Part shown: in pieces, positions 6,428 through 14,130 of the stretch
How the letters are laid out: each line of letters starts with the position of its first letter
How positions within the stretch are numbered: position 1 is the first letter of the stretch
NCBI GenBank assembly: GCA_041192685.1
Contig: JBEEMM010000024.1
Coordinates: 1 to 14,936, forward strand
Length of the DNA: 14,936 nucleotides
Reading direction: 5' to 3'
DNA from: TMED14 sp041192685
GTDB taxonomy: Bacteria; Bacteroidota; Bacteroidia; Flavobacteriales; Schleiferiaceae
Position numbers and translations under genes: made by a program
Notes under the pieces: generated by a model
Database searches by the model: none
Told to the model about the DNA's origin: nothing
What the model saw: only the letters and a program-made list of their open reading frames with translations

Positions 6428-7174
6428 ATGAAGTCCGCCCTTATTGTACTGCTCGCAGGCCGTGGAATGCGTTTTGGTGGCCCGAAGCAGCTTGAGCCGG
6501 TGGGGCCCAATGGCGAATGCATTGCCGAACTCAGCGTCAGGGATGCCGCTTTGGCTGGATTCACGGGCGCAATTCTGGTGATTCGAGAGGAGCACCGCGC
6601 ACTTTGGGAGGCTAAAACTTGGCCGATTCCGACCTCTATTGCGATTCAGCACCAAGCCCTCGGAACCGGTGATGCATTGGGCATCGGCATGAAGTTGGCC
6701 AATTCTTTGGGCTACAGCAACTGGGCCGTGGCGAACGGCGACGACTATTATGGTCCGATTTGGAACGAGGCCTACCGTCTTCTTGCCCTAGGCTTGAATG
6801 CAGCCCTCGCCTACCCGCTTAAGAGCGTTTGCAGCCACTCGGGCTCGGTAAGCCGGGCAATTTTGCATCAGGACGAAGACCGTCTTTTAACCAGCATCGA
6901 AGAGATGCACAATCTATACCCCGAGGACGCTGCTCGATTGGGTAACCCTTGGGTCTCTATGAATGCATGGGTTTTTCAGAGGGACTTGCTTCAATGGTGG
7001 ACTAAGGCGCAAATGCAGCACCCAGGCGACCGTGAATTTGGAATCCCCGATGCATTGCGCGTCGGAATCTCAATGGGCGCATCCATCGAGGTAGCGAAAG
7101 TTGGTGAATCCTGGATTGGAATGACCCATGCGGCAGACAAGGAGGCCGTTTTGATGTACTTTAAGGGCAGTTAA
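6428..7174 (+). CDS. Sugar-1-phosphate nucleotidyltransferase (NTP_transferase family)
   Basis: 248 residues, predicted to join a hexose- or hexosamine-1-phosphate to an NTP. The N-terminal signature AGRGMRFGGPKQLEPVGPNG (10-29) contains the nucleotide-binding G-x-G-x-R and conserved Lys20. GTGDALGIG (79-87) and NGDDYYG (103-109, metal-binding Asp) follow, then SVSRAIL and NPWVSMNAWVF further on. This subtype (GGxKQ...GPNGE) is commonly seen next to APH-fold kinases; it differs from MurU, RmlA and GlmU in the motif-I region. It is shorter than the roughly 300 residues I would expect, mostly through compact loops. It is the first gene of the plus operon, 14 bp before the GH109-type gene. Specific sugar and NTP are unknown; UTP with GalNAc- or GlcNAc-1-phosphate is suggested by context. 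Confidence 0.85.
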   Translation: MKSALIVLLAGRGMRFGGPKQLEPVGPNGECIAELSVRDAALAGFTGAILVIREEHRALWEAKTWPIPTSIAIQHQALGTGDALGIGMKLANSLGYSNWAVANGDDYYGPIWNEAYRLLALGLNAALAYPLKSVCSHSGSVSRAILHQDEDRLLTSIEEMHNLYPEDAARLGNPWVSMNAWVFQRDLLQWWTKAQMQHPGDREFGIPDALRVGISMGASIEVAKVGESWIGMTHAADKEAVLMYFKGS

Positions 7175-7188
7175 AACCCCTTGAACCC

Positions 7189-8565
7189 ATGAATCGTCGT
7201 GATTTTTTGCGGACCACTGGCTTGGCCACTGCCGGTGCTGCTATGCTTCCGTCCTACCTCTATGCCTTGTCGCCCGAGGTTCGAAAAACCATTCGAGTAG
7301 GATTTATTGCCACAGGCCTCCGGGGGCAAAACCATCTTGAACTCATGCTTCAAAGGGACGACGTCGAGGTTGTAGCCCTTGCCGATCCCCAAGTGCACAT
7401 GCTGGCCTCTGCAGTGAGTATGATTGCAAAGTCCGGTAAAAAAGAAGCCAAGACCTATGGCAATGGGCCCAAGGACTACCTGAACATGCTCGAAAAAGAG
7501 CGTTTGGACGCCGTTTTTGTAAGCAGCCCCTGGGAGTGGCACCGCGACCACGGCGTCGCTTCACTGCAAGCTGGAGTGGCGGTAGCCATGGAAGTGAGCG
7601 GAGCAATTAACCTCAAGGATTGCTGGGATTTAGTGGAGGCAAGCGAGCGCAACCGAACTCCGCTCATGGCGCTTGAAAACGTTTGCTACCGCCGTGACGT
7701 GATGTCGGTCTTGAATATGGTCCGCCAAGGAATGTTTGGCGAACTGGTCCACGGGCAAGGCGGATACCAGCACGATCTGCGTGGCGTGCTGTTTAACGAC
7801 GGCAAATCACCCTACGGCAAGGGCGTGGAATTTGGAGCGGAGCAGGGATACAGCGAATCGCAGTGGCGAACAGACCACTACGTCAAGCGCAACGGAGAAC
7901 TGTATCCGACGCACGGACTGGGCCCGGTAGCGGCCATGATGGACGTCAATCGGGGCAATCGTTTGACGCATTTGACTTCCATGGCGAGCAAGTCGCGCGG
8001 ATTAAACGACTACGTTACCCGCCAAGCGGGCAAGGATCACCCGAATGCCAAGGTCAATTTTGCCTGCGGCGACATTGTAACAACCACTATTGGTTGCGCA
8101 AACGGCGAAACTATTCTGCTGACCCACGACACCTCCCTTCAGCGGCCTTATAATTTAGGCTTCCGAGTTCAGGGTACGCGCGGAATATGGCAGGATTTCG
8201 GCTGGGGCGGGCTGGACCAAGGCCACATTTACTTTGAAGAATCCATGAAGCAGAGCCACCGATGGGCCAATACGGCTGAGTTGATGAAGTCCAATGACCA
8301 TCCGCTCTGGGCCAAGCATTCTGAGGCGGCCGCGGGCGCGGGGCATGGCGGAATGGACTACTTCGTCGACAACGCCTTCATCGAATGCCTCAAGCGCAAC
8401 GAACCTTTTCCCTTTGACGTCTACGACTTAGCCACGTGGTACTCGATTACGCCCTTGTCAGAAAAGTCCATAGCCGAGGGCTCCGTGCCCCAAGAAATTC
8501 CGGATTTCACCCGCGGAGCCTGGCTGGAGCGCAAGCCCATTTTTGGGTTCTATGACCAGTATTAA
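7189..8565 (+). CDS. Tat-exported GH109-type Gfo/Idh/MocA oxidoreductase (alpha-N-acetylgalactosaminidase-like)
   Basis: 458 residues. A twin-arginine signal (RRDFLR, residues 3-8, hydrophobic to about 26) is followed by an NAD-binding Rossmann domain (VGFIATGLRGQNHL, 37-50). EVSGA (135-139) stands where ordinary Gfo/Idh enzymes have EKP, as in GH109. GYQHDLR (192-198), YPTHG (239-243), VTTTIGCANGETILLTHDT and GAGHGGMDYF (383-392) match the GH109 family, which hydrolyses alpha-GalNAc or related hexosaminides by an NAD-dependent oxidation-elimination mechanism; the His in GHGG (386) is a likely catalytic residue. Tat export fits a protein that must fold around NAD first. The first glycine of the usual GxGxxG is Ala41 here. 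It lies between a nucleotidyltransferase and an APH-fold sugar kinase. Other alpha- or beta-hexosaminides are possible substrates. Confidence 0.88.
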   Translation: MNRRDFLRTTGLATAGAAMLPSYLYALSPEVRKTIRVGFIATGLRGQNHLELMLQRDDVEVVALADPQVHMLASAVSMIAKSGKKEAKTYGNGPKDYLNMLEKERLDAVFVSSPWEWHRDHGVASLQAGVAVAMEVSGAINLKDCWDLVEASERNRTPLMALENVCYRRDVMSVLNMVRQGMFGELVHGQGGYQHDLRGVLFNDGKSPYGKGVEFGAEQGYSESQWRTDHYVKRNGELYPTHGLGPVAAMMDVNRGNRLTHLTSMASKSRGLNDYVTRQAGKDHPNAKVNFACGDIVTTTIGCANGETILLTHDTSLQRPYNLGFRVQGTRGIWQDFGWGGLDQGHIYFEESMKQSHRWANTAELMKSNDHPLWAKHSEAAAGAGHGGMDYFVDNAFIECLKRNEPFPFDVYDLATWYSITPLSEKSIAEGSVPQEIPDFTRGAWLERKPIFGFYDQY

Positions 8566-9496
8566 CTGGAGCGATTGGGGCAGGTCCGCGCCCTTAGTGC
8601 TGACGCCCGTCTCGGGCGGCCTCATTAACGAGAGCTTTCGTGCGGAATTTGGCTCTGGCGAAATCTTGTTCGCACAGCGCGTCAACCGCGGCGTTTTTAG
8701 CGACCTGGATGCCATAGAGCAGAACTTAATCCTCCTTAGGGCATCGCCAGCCTCGGAGCTCGTGGTGAACCCCATTCCACGCCTTGACGGAGGCATTCAC
8801 GACGCGGACGGCTGGCGAATCCAACCCTGGATTCATGAAGCAGCTCAGCATGCTCCACCCTATGCCTGCGGCCAGTTTTGGGGGCAATTCAACCGCTTGC
8901 TGAACGAGCGCGCTGCGCCATGGAAGACGGTGCTTCCCAACTTTCACAGCGCTGCACTTCGGTGGGCGCAATGGGCAAATGTGCGCCAAATGGTTCCTCT
9001 TGATTATGCCAAGTTATACTCTGAATTAGAAGATCTTGCGCCTATGTTTTTAAAGTTAGAGTCGAAGCTTACGCCGGCGGTTCAGCACCACGATGCCAAG
9101 CGTGCCAACATGCTTCTGAGTGATCAAGGATTCCGCGCCATCGACCTCGACACCCTTCAACCGGGCTACCTCGGCAGTGATTTTGCCGATTTAGTTCGGA
9201 GTATGGCCGCAGTCAGGGCCGAAGATGACCCGAAGGGGAATTCTGCGGAGCCCGAAATCCTGCGCGAGCTATGGGAAGGCTACCTCAATGGCTGGCCTGA
9301 TGCTGCCGTTCACGAGGATGCCCTGCGCCTCATGCCCGCCTACCTGAGTTGGGTGCAAGCTCTTCGTTTTGCGACCGATGCCGCAAACGGCAGCACCTAC
9401 TACTGCATTGATTATCCCGAGCACAATTGGGTTCGCGCACAGAACCAGTTGGAGCTTGTGCGTTCACTGCTGAAATTGACTAGGTTTACGGTATGA
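8552..9496 (+). CDS. APH-fold sugar kinase, N-acetylhexosamine 1-kinase (NahK)-like
   Basis: 314 residues from the ATG at 8552. The APH/choline-kinase core is clear: GLINESF (P-loop-like, near residue 23), catalytic loop HHDAKRANM (179-187, Asp181 and Asn186) and the metal-binding segment IDLDTLQPGYLGSDFADLVR (197-216). The IDLDT..PG..DF.D.R pattern and the C-terminal YCIDYPEHNWVRAQNQLEL resemble bifidobacterial NahK-type kinases, which phosphorylate GlcNAc/GalNAc at C1, more than aminoglycoside kinases. AmgK-type MurNAc/GlcNAc kinases are the main alternative. A TTG at 8543 is in frame, but the ATG is preferred; it overlaps the GH109-type gene end by 14 bp. The stop overlaps the cytidine deaminase start (ATGA). 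An antibiotic-resistance role is unlikely given the motifs and neighbours. Confidence 0.83.
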   Translation: MTSINWSDWGRSAPLVLTPVSGGLINESFRAEFGSGEILFAQRVNRGVFSDLDAIEQNLILLRASPASELVVNPIPRLDGGIHDADGWRIQPWIHEAAQHAPPYACGQFWGQFNRLLNERAAPWKTVLPNFHSAALRWAQWANVRQMVPLDYAKLYSELEDLAPMFLKLESKLTPAVQHHDAKRANMLLSDQGFRAIDLDTLQPGYLGSDFADLVRSMAAVRAEDDPKGNSAEPEILRELWEGYLNGWPDAAVHEDALRLMPAYLSWVQALRFATDAANGSTYYCIDYPEHNWVRAQNQLELVRSLLKLTRFTV

Positions 9497-9966
9497 ACAT
9501 CCAGGTCCCCATTGAGGTAGTTGAGCGTGAAGAACTCCGCCCAGGCCAACGCGAACTGCTCGAGCAGGCAATTGGGGCCTTGGATCATGCGCACGCGCCG
9601 TATTCCGGATTCCGGGTGGCCGCCGCAGCGCGCTTGGCCGACGGCCAAATCGTGACCGGAACCAACCAAGAGAACGCGTCCTACCCCGTTGGAATTTGCG
9701 CGGAGCGCGTGGCACTGTCGACGGTCAACAGCATTGCTCCCGGGGCGCGAATCCTCGAAATGGTGGTGACCTACCGCCCGAGCAGCGGCCCAGGCCACAG
9801 TCCTCTTGCCCCCTGCGGCATGTGCCGCCAAGCCCTTGTCGAACAGCACGTGCGGCAAAAAGACGCCTTGGGACTTATCCTGGCCGCCGAAACAGGCCCC
9901 GTATGGCTCTTGGGCAATGCCAGCGACCTTTTGCCCCTCGCCTTCACTCCTTCAGACCTCGACTAA
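9493..9966 (+). CDS. cdd: Cytidine deaminase
   Basis: 157 residues of the homotetrameric, zinc-dependent type, converting cytidine or deoxycytidine to uridine or deoxyuridine in the cytoplasm. Zinc and catalytic residues are plain: CAERVAL (69-75, Cys69 and Glu71) and PCGMCRQ (107-113, Cys108 and Cys111), with NQENASYPVGI just before (58-68). Length is normal. ATGA overlap with the kinase upstream and TAATG overlap with the aminotransferase downstream place it firmly inside the operon. GC is high here (40 of 60 bases in 9541-9600). A link to UDP-sugar synthesis by supplying uridine nucleotides is possible but speculative. Confidence 0.95.
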   Translation: MNIQVPIEVVEREELRPGQRELLEQAIGALDHAHAPYSGFRVAAAARLADGQIVTGTNQENASYPVGICAERVALSTVNSIAPGARILEMVVTYRPSSGPGHSPLAPCGMCRQALVEQHVRQKDALGLILAAETGPVWLLGNASDLLPLAFTPSDLD

Positions 9967-11111
9967 TGTTTGCGCCCGCAGGACTCAGCATCTTTGCCGA
10001 GATGACGGCGCTCGCACAACGCTACGGAGCGCTCAACCTCGCCCAAGGTTTTCCGGAATTTGGCCCTGACCCCGAACTCATAACCGCCTTTCACCGCGCC
10101 TTGGACGCGGAATCCGCGCAGTATGCACCCATGCCGGGGCTTCTAAGGCTGCGCGAAGCGGTTGCGGCCGACGAGTTGCGGCGAAACGGAACGCCCTACG
10201 ACCCCCAGCATGAAATCACGGTGGTTCCCGGGGCGACCGTGGGGATCTTTTCAGCCATTCAGGCACTGTGTGGACCGGGAGACGAAGTCATTCTGCTCGA
10301 GCCGGCCTACGATTCCTACCATCCCGCGGTGGTAATGTCGGGTGCGGCACCCGTAGCGGTTCCGCTCGAAATTGCCGCAGAGCGTGTCGTTGTCAATTGG
10401 GATGCGCTTGCCGCCGCGGTAACTCCGCGCACCAAAATGATCGTGGTGAACAGCCCGCACAATCCTACGGGAATGGTCTGGACCCACCAAGACTGGGCGG
10501 AGCTTGCAGCTCGCATTCCTGAAAATGCATTGGTTTTGAGCGACGAAGTCTACGAAACCATGGTGTTTGATGGTGCTTCGTTGGCCAGCCCCCACCATAA
10601 CCCGAGTTTGCGGCACCGGAGCCTTCGTGCGCTGAGCTTCGGAAAAACCTACCACGTAACCGGCTGGAAGCTCGGCGTAGTCTTGGCCCCCGAGAACCTC
10701 AGCCTGCGCCTTAGAACGGCCTATCAGTTCATCGCGTTCTCGGCGTCAACGCCCGCACAGCATGCCGTGGCCGACTTTCTTGCGTTGCGCCCCGACTACC
10801 CCAACCACCTCGCGGATTTTTTTCAAGCAAAGCGCGACCTGCTCGCCGCATCACTGGCAGAGAGCGGATTTCGAACGCTTCACAGCGCGGGGAGCTACTT
10901 TCTCTTGGTGGACTACTCCGCATTAAGTGACCTAGCGGATCGCGAATTCGCGGAACAGCTTACCCGAGAGGCAGGCCTAGCCACTGTGCCGCTGAGCCCG
11001 TTCTATAGGGTTCCGCCCAGAGAGCATCGAATGCTGAGGCTTTGCTTTGCCAAAGAGGACGCCACGTTGCTTGAAGCAGGTCAACGCCTCTGCACCTGGA
11101 AGCAATCGTAG
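9966..11111 (+). CDS. PLP-dependent aminotransferase, YbdL-like (methionine/aromatic aminotransferase)
   Basis: 381 residues, fold-type I class I/II aminotransferase. Recognisable parts are NLAQGFPEF (24-32), QYAPMPG (52-58), NSPHNPTG (162-169, Asn166), SDEVYE (192-197, Asp193 and Tyr196), the Schiff-base lysine in SFGKTYHVTGWK (224-235, Lys227) and the carboxylate-binding arginine in RLCFAK (358-363). The match in order and spacing is closest to E. coli YbdL, which transaminates methionine and aromatic amino acids; kynurenine aminotransferases are relatives. The frame is open upstream to 9696, but that stretch translates the deaminase gene out of frame, so the ATG at 9966 (TAATG with the cdd stop) is the proper start. 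The stop lies 2 bp from the convergent acs stop, with no terminator between. Confidence 0.9.
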   Translation: MFAPAGLSIFAEMTALAQRYGALNLAQGFPEFGPDPELITAFHRALDAESAQYAPMPGLLRLREAVAADELRRNGTPYDPQHEITVVPGATVGIFSAIQALCGPGDEVILLEPAYDSYHPAVVMSGAAPVAVPLEIAAERVVVNWDALAAAVTPRTKMIVVNSPHNPTGMVWTHQDWAELAARIPENALVLSDEVYETMVFDGASLASPHHNPSLRHRSLRALSFGKTYHVTGWKLGVVLAPENLSLRLRTAYQFIAFSASTPAQHAVADFLALRPDYPNHLADFFQAKRDLLAASLAESGFRTLHSAGSYFLLVDYSALSDLADREFAEQLTREAGLATVPLSPFYRVPPREHRMLRLCFAKEDATLLEAGQRLCTWKQS

Positions 11112-11113
11112 CA

Positions 11114-13033
11114 TCAGGGGTATGGTCGCCCCGCGGCAATTTCTTCAACGACCGAAGGGTCGAGCAGCGTCGTCGTATCGCCAAAATTTGACAGGTCGCC
11201 TTCTGCAATTTTGCGAAGAATTCGACGCATGATTTTACCCGATCTCGTTTTGGGCAGGCCACTGACAAACTGAATCTGGTCCGGCTTGGCGATCGGCCCA
11301 ATAATCCGACTCACGGTTGCTGCAATGGCTTGACGCGTGAGGCTTTCGTCGTCGTGGTCGCCCTGGTAGACCACATACGCGTAGATCCCTTGCCCCTTGA
11401 TTCCGTGCGGAAAACCAACTACCGCCGACTCCACCACTCCGGCGTGCATGCTGAGGGCGTTTTCGACTTCGGCGGTTCCGATGCGGTGTCCGCTCACGTT
11501 GAGCACATCATCGACGCGACCCGTGATGCGGTAGTGGCCGTCTTCGTCGCGAAGGCAACCGTCGCCCGTAAAATAAAGGCCGGGGTATGCACTGAAGTAG
11601 GTCTGGCGGCATCGCTCGTGGTCGCCATAGGTAGTGCGGAGCATTCCCGGCCAAGGCGCGCGAATGCACAAATTTCCGCTCACCCCATTGCCGTGAATTT
11701 CAGAACCATGCTCGTCGACCAGCACGGGGTCAATACCCGGCATGGGAAGGGTGGCAAACGTAGGCTTGGCCGGGGTCACGCCCGCGAGGTTGGTGATTAG
11801 AATACCCCCGGTTTCGGTCTGCCACCAGGTGTCAACAATCGGACTCTCGCCCTTGCCGATGTGGCTGTGGTACCAGGTCCAAGCCTCTTCGTTGATGGGT
11901 TCACCGACGGTTCCGAGCACCTTGAGGCTGTCCAAGCGTTTACCATTAAGCGGATCCAGACCAAATCCCATCAAGCTGCGAATGGCGGTCGGAGCCGTGT
12001 ACAGTATGTTCACCTGGTGGCGGTCGACGATGTCCCAAAAGCGTCCCGCATCGGGCCAAGTAGGAACTCCTTCAAACATCACGGTGGTTGCGCCCGCGAG
12101 CAGGGGTCCGTACAAGAGGTAGCTGTGGCCGGTAATCCATCCAAGGTCGGCGGTGCAAAAGTGAACCTGCCCCGGTTGGTACTGAAAGGCGTTTACAAAG
12201 GTGTAGGCCGCCCAAACCATGTAGCCGGCGCAGGTATGCACCACTCCCTTGGGCTGGCCGGTGGATCCGCTGGTATAGAGAATGAAGAGCAAATCCTCGG
12301 CCTCCATAACCTCAGGATCAACATTTGGGTTGCCCATGGCCTTGACGCGGTCGATCTCGTCATGCAGCCAAAGGTCCCGGCCCTGAACCATACCGACCGG
12401 GATTTGGCAGTGAGCTACCACCAAAATGGTCCGCAGCGAAGTGCAGGCTTCTGCCGCTTGGTCAACTACCGACTTGAGCGGAATCACTTTAGCCCCGCGG
12501 TTTGCGCCGTCGCAGGTGATGACCACCTTAGCCTGAGCGTCGTTGATGCGGTCGGCCAAGGACTGTGCGCTAAAGCCAGCAAAAACAACCGAATGCACGG
12601 CCCCGATGCGAGCGCAGGCTAGCAGGGCAATGGCGAGCTCGGGAATCATGCCCATGTAGAGGCAGACGCGGTCGCCCTTCTGCACCCCGTTGTTCTTGAG
12701 TACCCGGGCAAACTGCATTACCCTAAAATGCAGTTCACCGTAGCTCAGCACTTGGGGCTCGTCCTTAGGATCGTTGGGTTCGAAAATTAGGGCAGGTTGG
12801 CCCGAACTGGCGGCTAGGTGGCGGTCGAGGCAGTTCTCGGTAATGTTCAACTGGGCTCCGTCAAACCAGCGCACCGAGGGTTCGTTAAAATTCCAATCCA
12901 AAACCCTGTCCCAAGGGCGCATCCAGGTGAAATGCTGGGCGAGGTCTGCCCAAAAGGCTTCGGGATCGGCCAAAGAATCCTGCCTTGCGCGATGGTATTG
13001 GTCCAGGGTTCTAATTTGATAGGGATAAGCCAT
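11114..13033 (-). CDS. acs: Acetyl-CoA synthetase (AMP-forming)
   Basis: 639 residues, near the usual 650. It activates acetate to acetyl-AMP and then acetyl-CoA in the cytoplasm. An ANL-superfamily core is complete: P-loop TSGSTGQPKG (254-263), WITGHSY (299-305), DTWWQTETGG (401-410, acetate-pocket Trp404) and the C-terminal catalytic lysine in TRSGKIMRR (Lys600), the site acetylated for regulation in other bacteria. Thr301 after Ile300 keeps the acetate-type pocket (VTGH in enteric Acs) rather than the propionyl type. Ends with an unremarkable GRPYP tail. Single-gene unit, divergent from the DUF6702 operon across a 36-bp palindromic gap and convergent with the aminotransferase. Long plus-strand frames over it are antisense shadows. 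Confidence 0.97.
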   Translation of the reverse strand: MAYPYQIRTLDQYHRARQDSLADPEAFWADLAQHFTWMRPWDRVLDWNFNEPSVRWFDGAQLNITENCLDRHLAASSGQPALIFEPNDPKDEPQVLSYGELHFRVMQFARVLKNNGVQKGDRVCLYMGMIPELAIALLACARIGAVHSVVFAGFSAQSLADRINDAQAKVVITCDGANRGAKVIPLKSVVDQAAEACTSLRTILVVAHCQIPVGMVQGRDLWLHDEIDRVKAMGNPNVDPEVMEAEDLLFILYTSGSTGQPKGVVHTCAGYMVWAAYTFVNAFQYQPGQVHFCTADLGWITGHSYLLYGPLLAGATTVMFEGVPTWPDAGRFWDIVDRHQVNILYTAPTAIRSLMGFGLDPLNGKRLDSLKVLGTVGEPINEEAWTWYHSHIGKGESPIVDTWWQTETGGILITNLAGVTPAKPTFATLPMPGIDPVLVDEHGSEIHGNGVSGNLCIRAPWPGMLRTTYGDHERCRQTYFSAYPGLYFTGDGCLRDEDGHYRITGRVDDVLNVSGHRIGTAEVENALSMHAGVVESAVVGFPHGIKGQGIYAYVVYQGDHDDESLTRQAIAATVSRIIGPIAKPDQIQFVSGLPKTRSGKIMRRILRKIAEGDLSNFGDTTTLLDPSVVEEIAAGRPYP

Positions 13034-13069
13034 GAGGCAAACCTAAGAAATCATTAGGTTTGCTCTTCT
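13034..13069. promoter_or_regulatory. Palindromic divergent promoter/operator candidate between acs and the DUF6702 gene
   Basis: The whole 36-bp gap between the two start codons is dominated by a perfect inverted repeat, GCAAACCTAA (13037-13046), 7-nt spacer, TTAGGTTTGC (13054-13063). Each arm contains TAGGTTTG, an exact TAnnTTTG -7 match, reading outward: plus strand 13055-13062, and minus strand 13045-13038. The distances to the ATGs are only 7 nt (plus) and 4 nt (minus), so transcripts would be nearly leaderless. No TTG -33 elements were found, so an operator or RNA hairpin remains possible. Confidence 0.5.
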
Positions 13070-13543
13070 ATGCGAACCCTCTTTAGGCTGCTGATTCTTT
13101 CTGCTTTTTTGCTAGTGCTGTCGAGCGCGGACCATCCCATGCACCTCGCTTCGCACGAGCTGAGGGTGGGCCCTAAGCGAATCGATTGGACCCTTCGAAT
13201 TTTTACCGACGACTTAGAAGATGCCATCAACGCCCGCAATAAATCGGGAAAAGTCCGCTTAGAAAGCGCCGAAGGCAGAGCCATGGCCGAACGCTATCTG
13301 ATTGAAACCCTTAAAGTGAATCGCGGTAAAAGACCGGTCCCCCTGCATTTTGACCAATACCGCTACCAGCCCAGTACCGTGGAGTTTAAATTTCACGTCG
13401 ACGGAGGATTGCCATTGGTGGTAAGCGACCAAATTCTGCATGAGTTTTTTCAGGACCAGCAAAACGTGTACTTCGTTCGCAGCCCGAAGGGCCGTCTTAA
13501 TGCCGTAAGCACGGCTGCCAACCCTAAAATTGAATTGCGGTGA
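13070..13543 (+). CDS. DUF6702 family exported protein
   Basis: 157 residues. An N-terminal signal peptide (about residues 1-20) leads into HPMHLASHELRV, the motif seen at the mature N-terminus of this family (HP.H.S..E), then RIFTDDLEDAI (residues 43-53), also typical. No cysteine is present. Function is not known to me; the His-rich N-terminus is compatible with metal binding, but that is a guess. The stop overlaps the GTG start of the HupE/UreJ-like gene (GTGA), so the two are probably translated together. Assigned to DUF6702 from memory of motifs. Confidence 0.8.
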   Translation: MRTLFRLLILSAFLLVLSSADHPMHLASHELRVGPKRIDWTLRIFTDDLEDAINARNKSGKVRLESAEGRAMAERYLIETLKVNRGKRPVPLHFDQYRYQPSTVEFKFHVDGGLPLVVSDQILHEFFQDQQNVYFVRSPKGRLNAVSTAANPKIELR

Positions 13544-14130
13544 ACATTCCTCCCATTGCAGAATTGGGCTTCTATCACATCCTGGACGTCGCAGCCTGGG
13601 ACCATCTTCTCTTTGTTGCGGCCCTAATTGCTCCATTTGCCCCGCGCGACTTCAAGCTTTGGCTTGCTGCACTCACTGCTTTTACACTGGGACACACCCT
13701 CGCCATGGCGACCCAAATCGCACTCAGCTTACCCTTGAACGAACGCCTAGTCGAAGGGGCCGTGCTCGCCACGCTGGTGCTTACCGCCGGGCGCGTAGTG
13801 TGGTTCAAAGGCGCACCAAAAATGAGCCGCCGCGGGTGGCTTGGACCTGAACTCGCAGTGGCAGCAGCCTTCGGTATGATTCACGGCCTGGCCTTCGCAA
13901 AGGACCTTGGCCCGCTCCTGCCCATAGAAACTGGTGCATTGTGGTCAGCCTGGGGCTGGTTTGCGGGCGGAATAGAGCTCGGCCAACTTAGCGTAGTCGC
14001 AGGAGTATTCGTCCTTCGCTGGATGGCTTCGGCGCGGGGATTCAATCCCCGGGATTTCGCCCTGGCCCTAGGGGCAATCTGCCTCGGAGTTTCGCTACAT
14101 TTGGCGTCTCAATGGTATTTAGAATTATGA
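13540..14130 (+). CDS. HupE/UreJ-like membrane protein
   Basis: 196 residues with about six hydrophobic segments. Conserved family residues are visible: GFYHILDVAAWDHLLF (10-25, His13 with Asp21-His22), FTLGHT (48-53), FGMIHGLAFA (111-120) and GIELGQL (144-150). HupE/UreJ members are linked to nickel or other divalent-metal transport beside hydrogenase or urease genes; neither is present here, so this copy belongs to the DUF6702-associated branch of unknown metal specificity. GTG start inside the DUF6702 stop (GTGA); stop overlaps the M1 peptidase ATG (ATGA). The three genes are therefore almost certainly one operon. Confidence 0.85.
   Translation: MNIPPIAELGFYHILDVAAWDHLLFVAALIAPFAPRDFKLWLAALTAFTLGHTLAMATQIALSLPLNERLVEGAVLATLVLTAGRVVWFKGAPKMSRRGWLGPELAVAAAFGMIHGLAFAKDLGPLLPIETGALWSAWGWFAGGIELGQLSVVAGVFVLRWMASARGFNPRDFALALGAICLGVSLHLASQWYLEL

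Noticed and set aside
8543..8551. TTG start for the NahK-like kinase
   Set aside because: An ATG lies three codons downstream at 8552 and no family residue depends on the extension.
8552..9496. Aminoglycoside-resistance phosphotransferase
   Set aside because: The APH fold is present, but the IDLDT..PG segment, the C-terminal motif and the sugar-metabolism neighbours fit an anomeric sugar kinase better.
9696..9965. 90-codon N-terminal extension of the aminotransferase
   Set aside because: It reads the cytidine deaminase gene out of frame, and the family's normal N-terminus begins at the ATG at 9966.
11149..11162. Small hairpin CGACC-GAAG-GGTCG near the acs 3' end
   Set aside because: Only a 5-bp stem, inside the acs coding sequence and without a T-run, so not a convincing terminator.
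11330..11800. 156-codon plus-strand open frame
   Set aside because: Antisense shadow of acs with no recognisable motif.
11861..12622. 253-codon open frame on the plus strand
   Set aside because: Lies wholly antisense to the clear acs gene; its translation has no recognisable domain and the frame follows from the high GC and codon bias of acs.
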